From: Candidatus Heimdallarchaeota archaeon
GTDB lineage: Archaea > Asgardarchaeota > Heimdallarchaeia > Heimdallarchaeales > Heimdallarchaeaceae
DNA: 39,316 nt
NCBI GenBank assembly: GCA_023705985.1
Contig: BPTO01000007.1
Location: 1-39,316 of the forward strand
Direction: 5' to 3'
The notes beneath the pieces are model-generated. The model was given only the letters and a program-made list of their open reading frames with translations, ran no database searches and was not told the DNA's origin. This document shows positions 1 to 7,385 of the stretch, in pieces. Every line of letters starts with the position of its first letter. The stretch's first letter is position 1. Made by a program: the position numbers and the translations under genes.

Positions 1-1
1 A

Positions 2-1018
2 ATTCCATTTATCATAATGACTCTAGTAGGAATAAGTAATGTTGAGTTATTAGGTTCTATACCCTTTGAAGTCGAATCAACAGATGTTATTATTGTGGAT
101 CTAATCATTGATAATAGCGTTGGGTCTATAGATATAATTTATGACGATACAATGACAGGTCTTTTTGAATCAACATTAAGTGTCTATGGGAACAAGGACG
201 CATTAATTTCAGCAGCAAGTATTTTTTCAATGGTAAATGAAACAGATAAGCTGATAATAGAATTTGTTTCAGGTCCTTTCTATGGATGGGGATTTTTCTG
301 GAGAGATGATCAGTTTAAATATGATATAGATATTAAAATCAACCCGATAGCTCAAGTGAACTTTGACATTAAAGCGAGCACAGGATCAATTTCTGCTTCT
401 TTTGATGGAATAAATGATGTTTTCCTGTCACAATTTTCTCTACAAAGTAATACTGGTTCAATATTAGTGGATAGCGATGGTGCTGAAAATATAACACTTT
501 CAGACGTTTTTATTGAAACTGATACAGGCATTGTAGATTTCGATTTTGATGAATCTCTAAATACAAAAATAGATGATCTCTATATCGATTCAGATACAGG
601 TAGAGTTACAGTACAACTAGGTACAAATACTACACTAACTGATGCAGAAATAAACATATCAACTAGCACTGGTTCAGTTTCTATAAGTTTCAATGACATC
701 ATTTTTACTGGTGATACAAACTGGAATGTTGTAACTAGCACCGGTTCAGTTAAGATAACAATTAACCAAAACAATATACTCCCACTAGTGTTCACTGCAA
801 ATTTCGATTTAAGAACAAGTACTGGTGACGTCGTAGTGGATTTTATCTTTAATGAGGATATCGGTTATAAATTCATAGCAGATACAAGTACTGAAGATAT
901 AGAGCTTCCTGGTTCGGGTGAATCATATACATCACCAGATTACTTCTTAAAGGATAATAAATTCAGCTTCATTCTAGATACTAGTACAGGAGATATTATT
1001 GCTTTAGATCAATCCTAA
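2..1018 (+). CDS. DUF4097-like beta-repeat protein, 5'-partial
   Basis: The reading frame is open to the left edge, so the true start may lie outside; the first ATG inside is at 17. The protein is built from short repeated beta segments with the signature S/T-TG-S/D-(I/V), for example STGSI, NTGSI, DTGIV, DTGRV, STGSV (twice) and STGDV (twice), about one every 25-30 residues. This periodic pattern is typical of DUF4097-type putative adhesin domains that form a beta-solenoid. No enzyme motif is visible. No signal peptide or membrane anchor is seen in the visible part; if it is a surface protein the signal would be upstream of the window. It ends just before a T-rich stretch and faces a convergent gene. 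The family call rests on repeat pattern only. Confidence 0.6.
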   Translation: MPFIIMTLVGISNVELLGSIPFEVESTDVIIVDLIIDNSVGSIDIIYDDTMTGLFESTLSVYGNKDALISAASIFSMVNETDKLIIEFVSGPFYGWGFFWRDDQFKYDIDIKINPIAQVNFDIKASTGSISASFDGINDVFLSQFSLQSNTGSILVDSDGAENITLSDVFIETDTGIVDFDFDESLNTKIDDLYIDSDTGRVTVQLGTNTTLTDAEINISTSTGSVSISFNDIIFTGDTNWNVVTSTGSVKITINQNNILPLVFTANFDLRTSTGDVVVDFIFNEDIGYKFIADTSTEDIELPGSGESYTSPDYFLKDNKFSFILDTSTGDIIALDQS

Positions 1019-1036
1019 AATCTCTTTTTTTTCTTC
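1019..1036 (+). terminator. T-rich archaeal-type terminator candidate
   Basis: Immediately after the stop at 1018 there is a run of pyrimidines with eight consecutive T, with no strong hairpin. Archaeal RNA polymerase terminates on such T tracts, and the next gene is convergent, so a terminator is expected here. Confidence 0.4.
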
Positions 1037-1069
1037 TGCATAATTCTATGAAAATAGAGAAAAGAAATA

Positions 1070-1891
1070 TCATAGAAGTGAGTGAAGATAGTTCTTTTCT
1101 GGTGCTGATGTATGATAAAATTCCAGAAATGTGTTCATAATGTCTTTTGGAAATTCGTAACCTTGTTCTACAATTTCTTTGGACATTTTTTTTCCAATTT
1201 CATCCAATTTTTCTAAAGTTGGATTATCTAATACTCTTTCAAACATTTGATATGTTTCGTCATCCATTCCAAGACGTCTTGCGTGCTCTGACCACCATTT
1301 AAATGGTGGAACCCAGCTTTTCCTAATGGTGAACCATAGATTAACTGCACTAACAACAGCACGATAATAGTTTAGTTTTGAATCAATTTTAGCTCCTCTC
1401 AACTTTGCATGCTTTCCATACCCTCTAGCTTCTAAAAACTGTAAATACTTCACTTTAAGCCTTGTTTCATGCTCTTCCTCAGGATATCTAGCAAGTTTCT
1501 GTGTCCATTCTTCCAGCTTTCCTGTTGGGTCGTAAATCGTAATAGCTTCAACAAATGCAAAATGTTCAATATCTAAAGGAGAATCAACTTTCTGTTTTAA
1601 CCACTCGTCACATATAAGTAAATAATCAAGAAGTAGTTTTTTTGGCTCAACAGTTTCGTCTACATCTAATTTCCAGATATCCTTTATTTCAAGAGAGCTG
1701 TAATATTCATCTGTAACGTAAATAAAACCATCCCAATCGGAATCAGGTTTATAGAAACCTGTCGCTCTACTCCCGTTAAGTTGAATTCCTAAAACATGTG
1801 GTTGTTGTGATAGTTCTTCCATTTTTTCTCTAACTTTTTCGTCAGTTATATCCGAAATTGATTTGAATTTTATATTTGGATTGTACCTCAT
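1070..1891 (-). CDS. Nucleotidyltransferase-fold protein
   Basis: 273 residues. The N-terminal part carries the polymerase-beta-type nucleotidyltransferase signature: a Gly-Ser pair at residues 40-41, then after ten residues an Asp-x-Asp at 52-54 (context LNGSRATGFYKPDSDWDG), which would bind the two metal ions and the nucleotide. Residues about 150-260 are helical and rich in Trp and Arg, like the C-terminal helical domain of kanamycin nucleotidyltransferase or DUF4037 proteins. The substrate cannot be read from the sequence; candidates are a small molecule or tRNA/protein nucleotidylation. It is a single gene, convergent with the surface protein at the left edge and separated from the next minus-strand gene by about 95 bases. 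Confidence 0.7.
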   Translation of the reverse strand: MRYNPNIKFKSISDITDEKVREKMEELSQQPHVLGIQLNGSRATGFYKPDSDWDGFIYVTDEYYSSLEIKDIWKLDVDETVEPKKLLLDYLLICDEWLKQKVDSPLDIEHFAFVEAITIYDPTGKLEEWTQKLARYPEEEHETRLKVKYLQFLEARGYGKHAKLRGAKIDSKLNYYRAVVSAVNLWFTIRKSWVPPFKWWSEHARRLGMDDETYQMFERVLDNPTLEKLDEIGKKMSKEIVEQGYEFPKDIMNTFLEFYHTSAPEKNYLHSLL

Positions 1892-1986
1892 ACTTTTACG
1901 AAAATTGAGGATTTTATAATATTTGTGCTAAATTTATCTTCAAAAATCAGAGTTGTTAAAGAAGTAATAAGTATATTTTACAGTTC

Positions 1987-2418
1987 TTATTTTATTGAAT
2001 CAATGAGTGTTTTTGCTACAGTAACAGCATGTAAAACGGTTTTTGTACATTTCTCCTTCCTTTCTGGGTTATTTGCATCTATTGATCCATCAAGTAAGGT
2101 GAATTCTTCAAGTATCTCTCGACAATAGAGTGTTTTAAATTCTTGGGAAAATTTTTCCTTGAAAGATTTGGCTATTTCAGCAATCTTATCTTCTTTATAA
2201 CCTTTTTTTGTATAAACTACACTTAAAGCGGATAAGGCTCCAGTAACTGATCCGCAGATTGAACGCTCTCCAATACCGCCACCGAATGGTATAAGTGCTT
2301 TACTCAAAGTGTTACATTCTTGTTCAAAACCGTAATAGAGTAATATTCCACAAGCTGCTGAACGGGCACAATTTAGGTTGTCCCACAACTCTAATGTAAT
2401 TTCTTGTATTGTTTGCAT
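1987..2418 (-). CDS. C_GCAxxG_C_C family redox protein
   Basis: 143 residues with the cysteine and glycine pattern of the C_GCAxxG_C_C family (PF09719): CARSAACGILL near residues 17-27, a central GGGIGERSICGSVTGAL segment around residues 47-63, and further Cys residues at about 98 and 122. The family is small, cytosolic and thought to be redox-active because of its conserved cysteines; its reaction is not established. No signal peptide or membrane segment. The gene stands alone on the minus strand, with the divergent SWIM gene upstream. Confidence 0.7.
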   Translation of the reverse strand: MQTIQEITLELWDNLNCARSAACGILLYYGFEQECNTLSKALIPFGGGIGERSICGSVTGALSALSVVYTKKGYKEDKIAEIAKSFKEKFSQEFKTLYCREILEEFTLLDGSIDANNPERKEKCTKTVLHAVTVAKTLIDSIK

Positions 2419-2549
2419 ATTTTACACACTTTAATAATGGATTATGAGGGGTGTTGTGCAAATAAATAAAAACATATAGTTTATTTTTATTCAGAATACG
2501 AGTGATTTCACTTATCTTTGAGGAAAAAACTTCTTAGTTGTTGGTAATC

Positions 2550-2894
2550 ATGAATACAAGCATGCCTGAATGGATAAAAGAATGGATTCAAAAGGATCGA
2601 CTTGTTAGGAACAAGTACAAAATTAGCCACAAATATTTAAGACATAAAAAAAGAATTCAAAAGATAAATGAGACAAAAGACAAATCTGGGAACGTAATTT
2701 CCTTTAAGTATATGGTTCTTTCCTCTAAATATGGTAAATATTGGGTCCGATACAACAAGGGATTGTATGAGTGTAATTGTCCTTTCTTTAGCCATCGTGG
2801 CATATGTTCACATATTCTTGGTGTTTGTCAACTGATTGATATTTGGCCTGAGAAAGAGCTCTTATTTCCCTCGAAAGAAAAAGAGTCAAAATGA
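2550..2894 (+). CDS. SWIM zinc-finger protein
   Basis: 114 residues from the ATG at 2550; an in-frame TTG at 2538 is possible but gives only four extra residues. The signature is C75-x-C77 ... C86-x-H88 (ECNCPFF then GICSHIL), the CxCx(n)CxH zinc-binding pattern of SWIM domains, preceded by two beta strands (KYWVRYNKGLYEC) as usual for the fold. The first 45 residues are basic and contain a Trp-rich helix. SWIM domains bind DNA or protein; stand-alone ones of this size are frequent in archaea with unknown partner. It is a monocistronic gene with AT-rich DNA upstream. Confidence 0.75.
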   Translation: MNTSMPEWIKEWIQKDRLVRNKYKISHKYLRHKKRIQKINETKDKSGNVISFKYMVLSSKYGKYWVRYNKGLYECNCPFFSHRGICSHILGVCQLIDIWPEKELLFPSKEKESK

Positions 2895-2954
2895 ACCTTT
2901 CTGTTTTTTGGTCAAAGTTTTTATGAAATAAGGTTGTAGTATGAATTGTTCTGA

Positions 2955-3728
2955 ATGACACAATTGCTTGGTTTCAACAGTAATATAGTACTTGATCTTG
3001 ATTTTATGTATAAATCTTCTCTAGCGAAAGATAAGCTACCTGATGGTTTAGGTTATGCTTATCATGATTCCAATAATTGGACAGTATGGAAAAAATTGGT
3101 AGAAAATGAGGGAAACACCATCGAACAAGATATATTAAATCCTCATCATTTTCAAGCACAGACTTTTGTTTCTCATATTAGGTATGCTTCTTTAGGTGTT
3201 AAAAAACTCGAAAACACGCACCCTTTTGTTCGTGAACTATTTGATAGTGAGTACGTCTTTGCTCATTCTGGTCATCTGAGAATGTATAGAGCTGTCGAAC
3301 TCTTAGAGAAATACAAGCCATTAGGGGATACTGATTCAGAAGAAGCTTTTTGCATGATACTAGAGAAACTCCACAAACATAGACAATTGAAAAATGATGC
3401 AGCTAAAGCTAAAATAATAGAGAATATTGCCAATGAGTTAGCCCAACAAGGTGGTGTAAACTTTCTCTTAACAGATGGAAAAACGGTTTTTGTTTATTAT
3501 TCAGGTTATAAATCCTTGAATTATCTTGTGCTAAAGCCACCTCATACTAATGACGTTATTTGTGAAGATATTGATTTCAAGTTAACTATTAAATGCAAGG
3601 ATAAACCTGTTTCCTTTACATTAATCTCATCTGAACCTATTTCAGTTCACGAAAACTGGCAAAACTTCGAACCTAGGAAAATACACTTTTTTAAGGAAGG
3701 AATACATATGAAAGGCTTTCAAATATAG
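2955..3728 (+). CDS. Class II glutamine amidotransferase-like protein lacking Cys nucleophile
   Basis: 257 residues with the fold pattern of YafJ/YerX-type class II (Ntn) glutamine amidotransferases: N-terminal xQLLGFNSN, DGLGYAY around 30-36, SHIRYASLG around 73-81 with the conserved Arg76, ENTHPFVREL and FAHSGHL around 102-108, and GDTDSEEAF. Known enzymes start Met-Cys, the Cys becoming the N-terminal nucleophile; here residue 2 is Thr. The oxyanion-hole Asn of the usual HNG motif is Ser105 (HSG). Either Thr2 acts as an Ntn nucleophile with a changed reaction, or the glutaminase is inactive. The start at 2955 is fixed because the homology begins at residue 2. Length is normal for the family. 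Confidence 0.75.
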   Translation: MTQLLGFNSNIVLDLDFMYKSSLAKDKLPDGLGYAYHDSNNWTVWKKLVENEGNTIEQDILNPHHFQAQTFVSHIRYASLGVKKLENTHPFVRELFDSEYVFAHSGHLRMYRAVELLEKYKPLGDTDSEEAFCMILEKLHKHRQLKNDAAKAKIIENIANELAQQGGVNFLLTDGKTVFVYYSGYKSLNYLVLKPPHTNDVICEDIDFKLTIKCKDKPVSFTLISSEPISVHENWQNFEPRKIHFFKEGIHMKGFQI

Positions 3729-3752
3729 AGCAATGGATACAAGAATAGCCTT

Positions 3753-3764
3753 TTAATTATATAT
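3753..3764 (+). promoter_or_regulatory. TATA box fixing the start of the downstream phosphatase
   Basis: A TTAATTATATAT element lies 26-37 bases before the ATG at 3790. This spacing matches archaeal promoters producing a leaderless or nearly leaderless message, which favours 3790 over the in-frame ATG at 3763 that overlaps the TATA element itself. Confidence 0.45.
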
Positions 3765-3789
3765 GTTGCTAGTTCTTTTGGTCAAGAAT

Positions 3790-4398
3790 ATGAATATCTT
3801 TATCATCCGACACGGGGAAACCGCCTTCAATGTAGGAGAACATAAATTTAGAGGAAGAATGGATATATCTCTCTCTGAACTTGGACTGAAACATGCTGAA
3901 CAAACAGGGAAAGCTCTATCTAATATTCCATTAGATATAATACATTACAGTAAACTGTCCAGAACAAGAGTAACAGCTTCTAAAATTGGTCAAAATCAGA
4001 ATAATACTCAACTCTTGGAAGAACCCTTCCTATATGACATTTCTTTTGGAGATTGGGAAGGAAAAGCTGATAGAGAAGTTTTTAGTTCAAAAGAAGAAGA
4101 AAAAAGATGGCACACTGATCCACATAGTTTTATCATCCCTAATGGAGAAACCTTCTACCAAGTATTAGATAGAATCCATCGGTTATTTAAGCGACTAGAA
4201 AATCAAAAAGAAGAAAGCATAGCACTTGTATCACATGGTGTTGTTATTGCTCTTATGTTTGTTTATCTATATAAGACCCATCCTTCAAATTTTTGGAAAT
4301 TCTTTGTTAAACCATGTTCTATCTCACATATTGTTCTAAAAGAATCTGGAAACTTCAAACTAGTGAAAATCAATGATTTTCACCATTTGCAAGATTAA
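3790..4398 (+). CDS. Histidine phosphatase (phosphoglycerate mutase-like)
   Basis: 202 residues from ATG 3790, where the family consensus begins (MNIFIIRHGETAFN). The RHGE motif holds the phospho-accepting His and Arg; a second Arg in the HYSKLSRTRVTA segment, the DISFGDWEG motif with FGxWEG core, and the catalytic SHGVVIAL near the C-terminus complete the histidine phosphatase branch-1 pattern (cobalamin phosphatase CobC/GpmB-like). The substrate is not predictable from the motifs; no cobalamin gene is nearby. An in-frame ATG at 3763 would add nine residues, but it overlaps the TATA box. It is convergent with the DUF47 gene, only 22 bases apart. Confidence 0.85.
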   Translation: MNIFIIRHGETAFNVGEHKFRGRMDISLSELGLKHAEQTGKALSNIPLDIIHYSKLSRTRVTASKIGQNQNNTQLLEEPFLYDISFGDWEGKADREVFSSKEEEKRWHTDPHSFIIPNGETFYQVLDRIHRLFKRLENQKEESIALVSHGVVIALMFVYLYKTHPSNFWKFFVKPCSISHIVLKESGNFKLVKINDFHHLQD

Positions 4399-4420
4399 AC
4401 ATATATTTGAGGTGTTTCTT

Positions 4421-5089
4421 TCACAATAAAACTATGCTACTAATCATTTCTGCACAATCTTCTATTAGATCTGAACATTCTTCTATATCTTTAATTGCAT
4501 GGTCAAGTATAATAAGCGCTCCTGCTGGAACTTTTTCAGTTGAATAAGCTATTTCATATTTAAGTTTCTTGTAGTTTTGGTCAATTTTAGACTCAATCTC
4601 ATCTACTTTTTGGACATAGTTGACAAGAACTGAATGTTCTACCTTAAACATACCGTCAAATACTTTGACAAATGCGTTCATTTCGTCAATTAACAAGTCA
4701 ATAATTGCTTCTAATTCTGCAATGATTCCTTCTGGGAAAGTGTGGTTAATTAACAGTAGCAAATTGTTCGTTCCTCTTTTTATGCTTCCAGCTGCTTTAT
4801 CTGCTTTTCTTACAAAAGATAGCAAATCAGCTCTTACATATACAGGAGTTTTTCCTTTAGAGAGCATTTGAACTATTTCCATTTCCACTTTGTCAGCTGT
4901 TTTTTCTTCTTGATGAATTATTTCATACATGTTTTCAGCTGCTTTTTCATCCTTTGCTGTCCAGAATTTGTAAAAATCTTTTGATTTTGCGATACAGCTG
5001 TTGACATGAACAAGATGTTCCCTAATTCTATCTAGGATGCGCGATTCTCTTCTTCTACTTAACCAGTGTTTCATTTCTTTTGAATTCAT
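4421..5089 (-). CDS. DUF47 / PhoU-like protein
   Basis: 222 residues, nearly all alpha-helical, with the heptad-like helical bundle pattern of DUF47 (TIGR00153, PhoU-related) proteins: EEKTADKVEMEIVQML, a conserved DLLSFVRKADKAAGSIKR segment near 85-105 and IKDIEECSDLIEDCAEMI at the C-terminus. DUF47 proteins usually sit next to PiT phosphate permeases and are thought to control them. Here the gene follows an ABC importer operon (72 bases after the second ATPase gene), with its own GGGGTG ribosome binding site seven bases before the ATG. A second DUF47 gene lies at 26125-26778 beside a PiT gene. Its link to the ABC transporter is inferred from position alone. Confidence 0.8.
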   Translation of the reverse strand: MNSKEMKHWLSRRRESRILDRIREHLVHVNSCIAKSKDFYKFWTAKDEKAAENMYEIIHQEEKTADKVEMEIVQMLSKGKTPVYVRADLLSFVRKADKAAGSIKRGTNNLLLLINHTFPEGIIAELEAIIDLLIDEMNAFVKVFDGMFKVEHSVLVNYVQKVDEIESKIDQNYKKLKYEIAYSTEKVPAGALIILDHAIKDIEECSDLIEDCAEMISSIVLL

Positions 5090-5161
5090 ATATACACCCC
5101 TTTAAATACATTTAATCTCTTTTCAATATCATTATTGATATTAATATTATATTTCAGTTGT

Positions 5162-6259
5162 TTATTCTTGGTCATTGCTTTCTTCCTCCTCAATAGGAAA
5201 TATTCTAAAATCATCCTTATCTATTCCACACACTATTTTACTTCTTTCTTTTAACGGTATTTTGCGCCCAATAAGTACTTTCGATTTTATTGTTAAATCA
5301 TGCATTTTTATATCAATATCGTAAAATTCTCCAATGCATTTTGAGCTAATTATTTGAGCGTCAATAACATTATCATAATTAATTTTGTCTTTCTCAGAAA
5401 CGTCATAAATATTGACTAATTCAGCTGGAACAAGAGCTATAGCTCTAGTTCCTGTTTTCAATTTTGTATTAATTTTCAGTTTTAATCCGCTTGAATATTT
5501 CAGAAAACTCTCATTATTCTCTATTACAATTTCTCCTTCTATTTGTGAAGATTCACCTAAGAAATTGGCAACATAAAGCGATATTGGATGATTGTACACC
5601 TCTTCTGGGGTTCCAATTTGAACAATTTCTCCATCTTTGAAAACAGCTATTCTATCTGAAACTCTCATTGCTTCATGAGTATCATGCGTAGCATGAATAC
5701 ACGTTAACCCCAAATCCTTGACTAGCTTGCGTAACTCAACTTGAAGTATCTCTCTTATTTTAGCATCTAGTGCTCTAAGAGGGTCATCCATTACCAACAA
5801 ATTTGCATTAGAAACTATTGCGCGAGCTAAAGCTACACGTTGTTTCTGTCCCCCACTAATCTCGTCAGGAAAGTTTTGCTCTTTTCCTGCTATGTTTAGG
5901 AGAGAAAACATTTCTCTTGCAATCTGTCTTGAGTCTGTTAAATCTAGAGCCTTAACAACAGGTCCAAACAACACATTTGATTCGACATTCATCCTTGGAA
6001 ATAGGTTGTATTCCTCAAACACAAAACCAACATTCCTATCTTCAGCAGGAAGTGTTGTTACATCTTTATCATCAAATAAGATACAACCATTGGAAGGAGA
6101 AAGAAGTCCAGCAATTAAATACAGTGTTGTCGTTTTTCCCGCTCCTGTAACACCTAGCACGGCTAAATATTCACCATCATCTATTGAAAGATTGATATTT
6201 TCTACTCCTCTGTCTTTACCGAAGTATTTGGTTACATCTTTCAATTGTACTTTAACCAT
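5162..6259 (-). CDS. ABC transporter ATPase with degenerate Walker B and Q-loop
   Basis: 365 residues: an ABC ATPase domain (1-230) followed by a TOBE-like beta domain (about 235-355), as in MalK/CysA/FbpC importers. Walker A is GVTGAGKT (36-43), the signature is a good ISGGQ (134-138) and the switch His is H192. Two catalytic positions are changed: the Q-loop Gln is Glu82 (FVFEEYN) and the general-base Glu after Walker B is Asp159 (LLVMDDP). It is the last ATPase of the operon, four bases after its partner at 6264-7385. The two ATPases differ clearly and probably pair as a heterodimer. Substrate unknown; iron, thiamine, sulfate and tungstate-type importers all share this layout. Confidence 0.9.
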   Translation of the reverse strand: MVKVQLKDVTKYFGKDRGVENINLSIDDGEYLAVLGVTGAGKTTTLYLIAGLLSPSNGCILFDDKDVTTLPAEDRNVGFVFEEYNLFPRMNVESNVLFGPVVKALDLTDSRQIAREMFSLLNIAGKEQNFPDEISGGQKQRVALARAIVSNANLLVMDDPLRALDAKIREILQVELRKLVKDLGLTCIHATHDTHEAMRVSDRIAVFKDGEIVQIGTPEEVYNHPISLYVANFLGESSQIEGEIVIENNESFLKYSSGLKLKINTKLKTGTRAIALVPAELVNIYDVSEKDKINYDNVIDAQIISSKCIGEFYDIDIKMHDLTIKSKVLIGRKIPLKERSKIVCGIDKDDFRIFPIEEEESNDQE

Positions 6260-6263
6260 ACGA

Positions 6264-7385
6264 TCACATCTCTAAAGCGGATACTATCCCTTCTTTAGGA
6301 TAGTTAAAACTTCTTGCTGAATCTGGATCTATAATCACTCTCACATTATCGTGTTCCTTAAAATGTATAGGATTCTTAGCATGAATTTTTGCTTCAATAA
6401 TCTGCTGGTTTTCAAGTTTAATTTTGATTCTTTTAAGCAACCCTAGGAATTGATCTTGGATTACTACACCTGGTAGACTATTGAGCTTTGAATCTTGTCT
6501 TGTTTTGTCTTCAACAGAAACCTTCTCAATTTGAAAGAATTCTCTTCGAATTGCTACAACAACACGTTTACCTCTTTCAATACCCATATTTTTAACTTTG
6601 ATAATATTGTTTCCAACCTTTACTTCAGAATATTTTTCTCTATCATCAACAACTACACCTACTAAGAAATCTGATTCTCCTACAAAGAATGATGCAAAAA
6701 TATTATTGGGTGTAAAGAGTAAGTCAGTCGGTGATCCAATTTGCACTAATTGCCCTTTGTTCATTACAACTACTCTATCGCTAATAGTTAGTGCTTCAGC
6801 TTGGTCATGAGTAACATGAATGGCCGTCAATCTTTCTTTTTTAACAAGATTTCTTAAAAATACCTGAAACTCTTCTCGTATCTTTTGATCCAATGCACCA
6901 AGGGGTTCATCTAAAAGCAAAATTCGCGCTTCAGAAGCCAACACTCTAGCAAGAGCAGTTTTTTGCCATTCTGGAGCAGAAAGTGATATTGGATAAAGTT
7001 CAGCTTTATCACTTAATTGCAAGGATTTGAGAGCTTTTTCAACAAGATTCTCTATATCTATTTTGCTCCTCCCTCTTACTGATGGACCATAAGCTACATT
7101 TTCCCAAATACTCATATGAGGAAATATAGCAAAATGCTGGAAAACAAACCCTATATTTCTATCTTGTATACTAATATTTTCCATTGCAGTATTATCAAAG
7201 AATATTCTTCCTTTCGTTGGCATAATTGTTCCTGCAAGCAATCGTAGTGTAGTTGTTTTTCCACACCCTGAAGGACCTATAAGGGAGATATATTCTCCAT
7301 CCTCAATGATAAAGCTCAGATCTTTTACAGCTTCAACTTTACGACCAAAAATCTTTGTTACATGTTTGAAGTGTATCTCACTCAT
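6264..7385 (-). CDS. ABC transporter ATPase with degenerate signature motif
   Basis: 373 residues: an ABC ATPase domain (1-235) plus a TOBE-like C-terminal beta domain. Walker A GPSGCGKT (37-44), Q-loop Gln83 (VFQHFAIFPH), Walker B with catalytic Glu160 (LLLDEP), D-loop GALD and His193 are all intact. The signature, normally LSGGQ, reads LSAPE at 135-139, followed by WQKTALARVLA, so it should not contact the gamma phosphate normally. Its defect complements those of the ATPase encoded just downstream. The start ATG overlaps the end of the permease gene by eight bases, which indicates translational coupling. Confidence 0.9.
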   Translation of the reverse strand: MSEIHFKHVTKIFGRKVEAVKDLSFIIEDGEYISLIGPSGCGKTTTLRLLAGTIMPTKGRIFFDNTAMENISIQDRNIGFVFQHFAIFPHMSIWENVAYGPSVRGRSKIDIENLVEKALKSLQLSDKAELYPISLSAPEWQKTALARVLASEARILLLDEPLGALDQKIREEFQVFLRNLVKKERLTAIHVTHDQAEALTISDRVVVMNKGQLVQIGSPTDLLFTPNNIFASFFVGESDFLVGVVVDDREKYSEVKVGNNIIKVKNMGIERGKRVVVAIRREFFQIEKVSVEDKTRQDSKLNSLPGVVIQDQFLGLLKRIKIKLENQQIIEAKIHAKNPIHFKEHDNVRVIIDPDSARSFNYPKEGIVSALEM

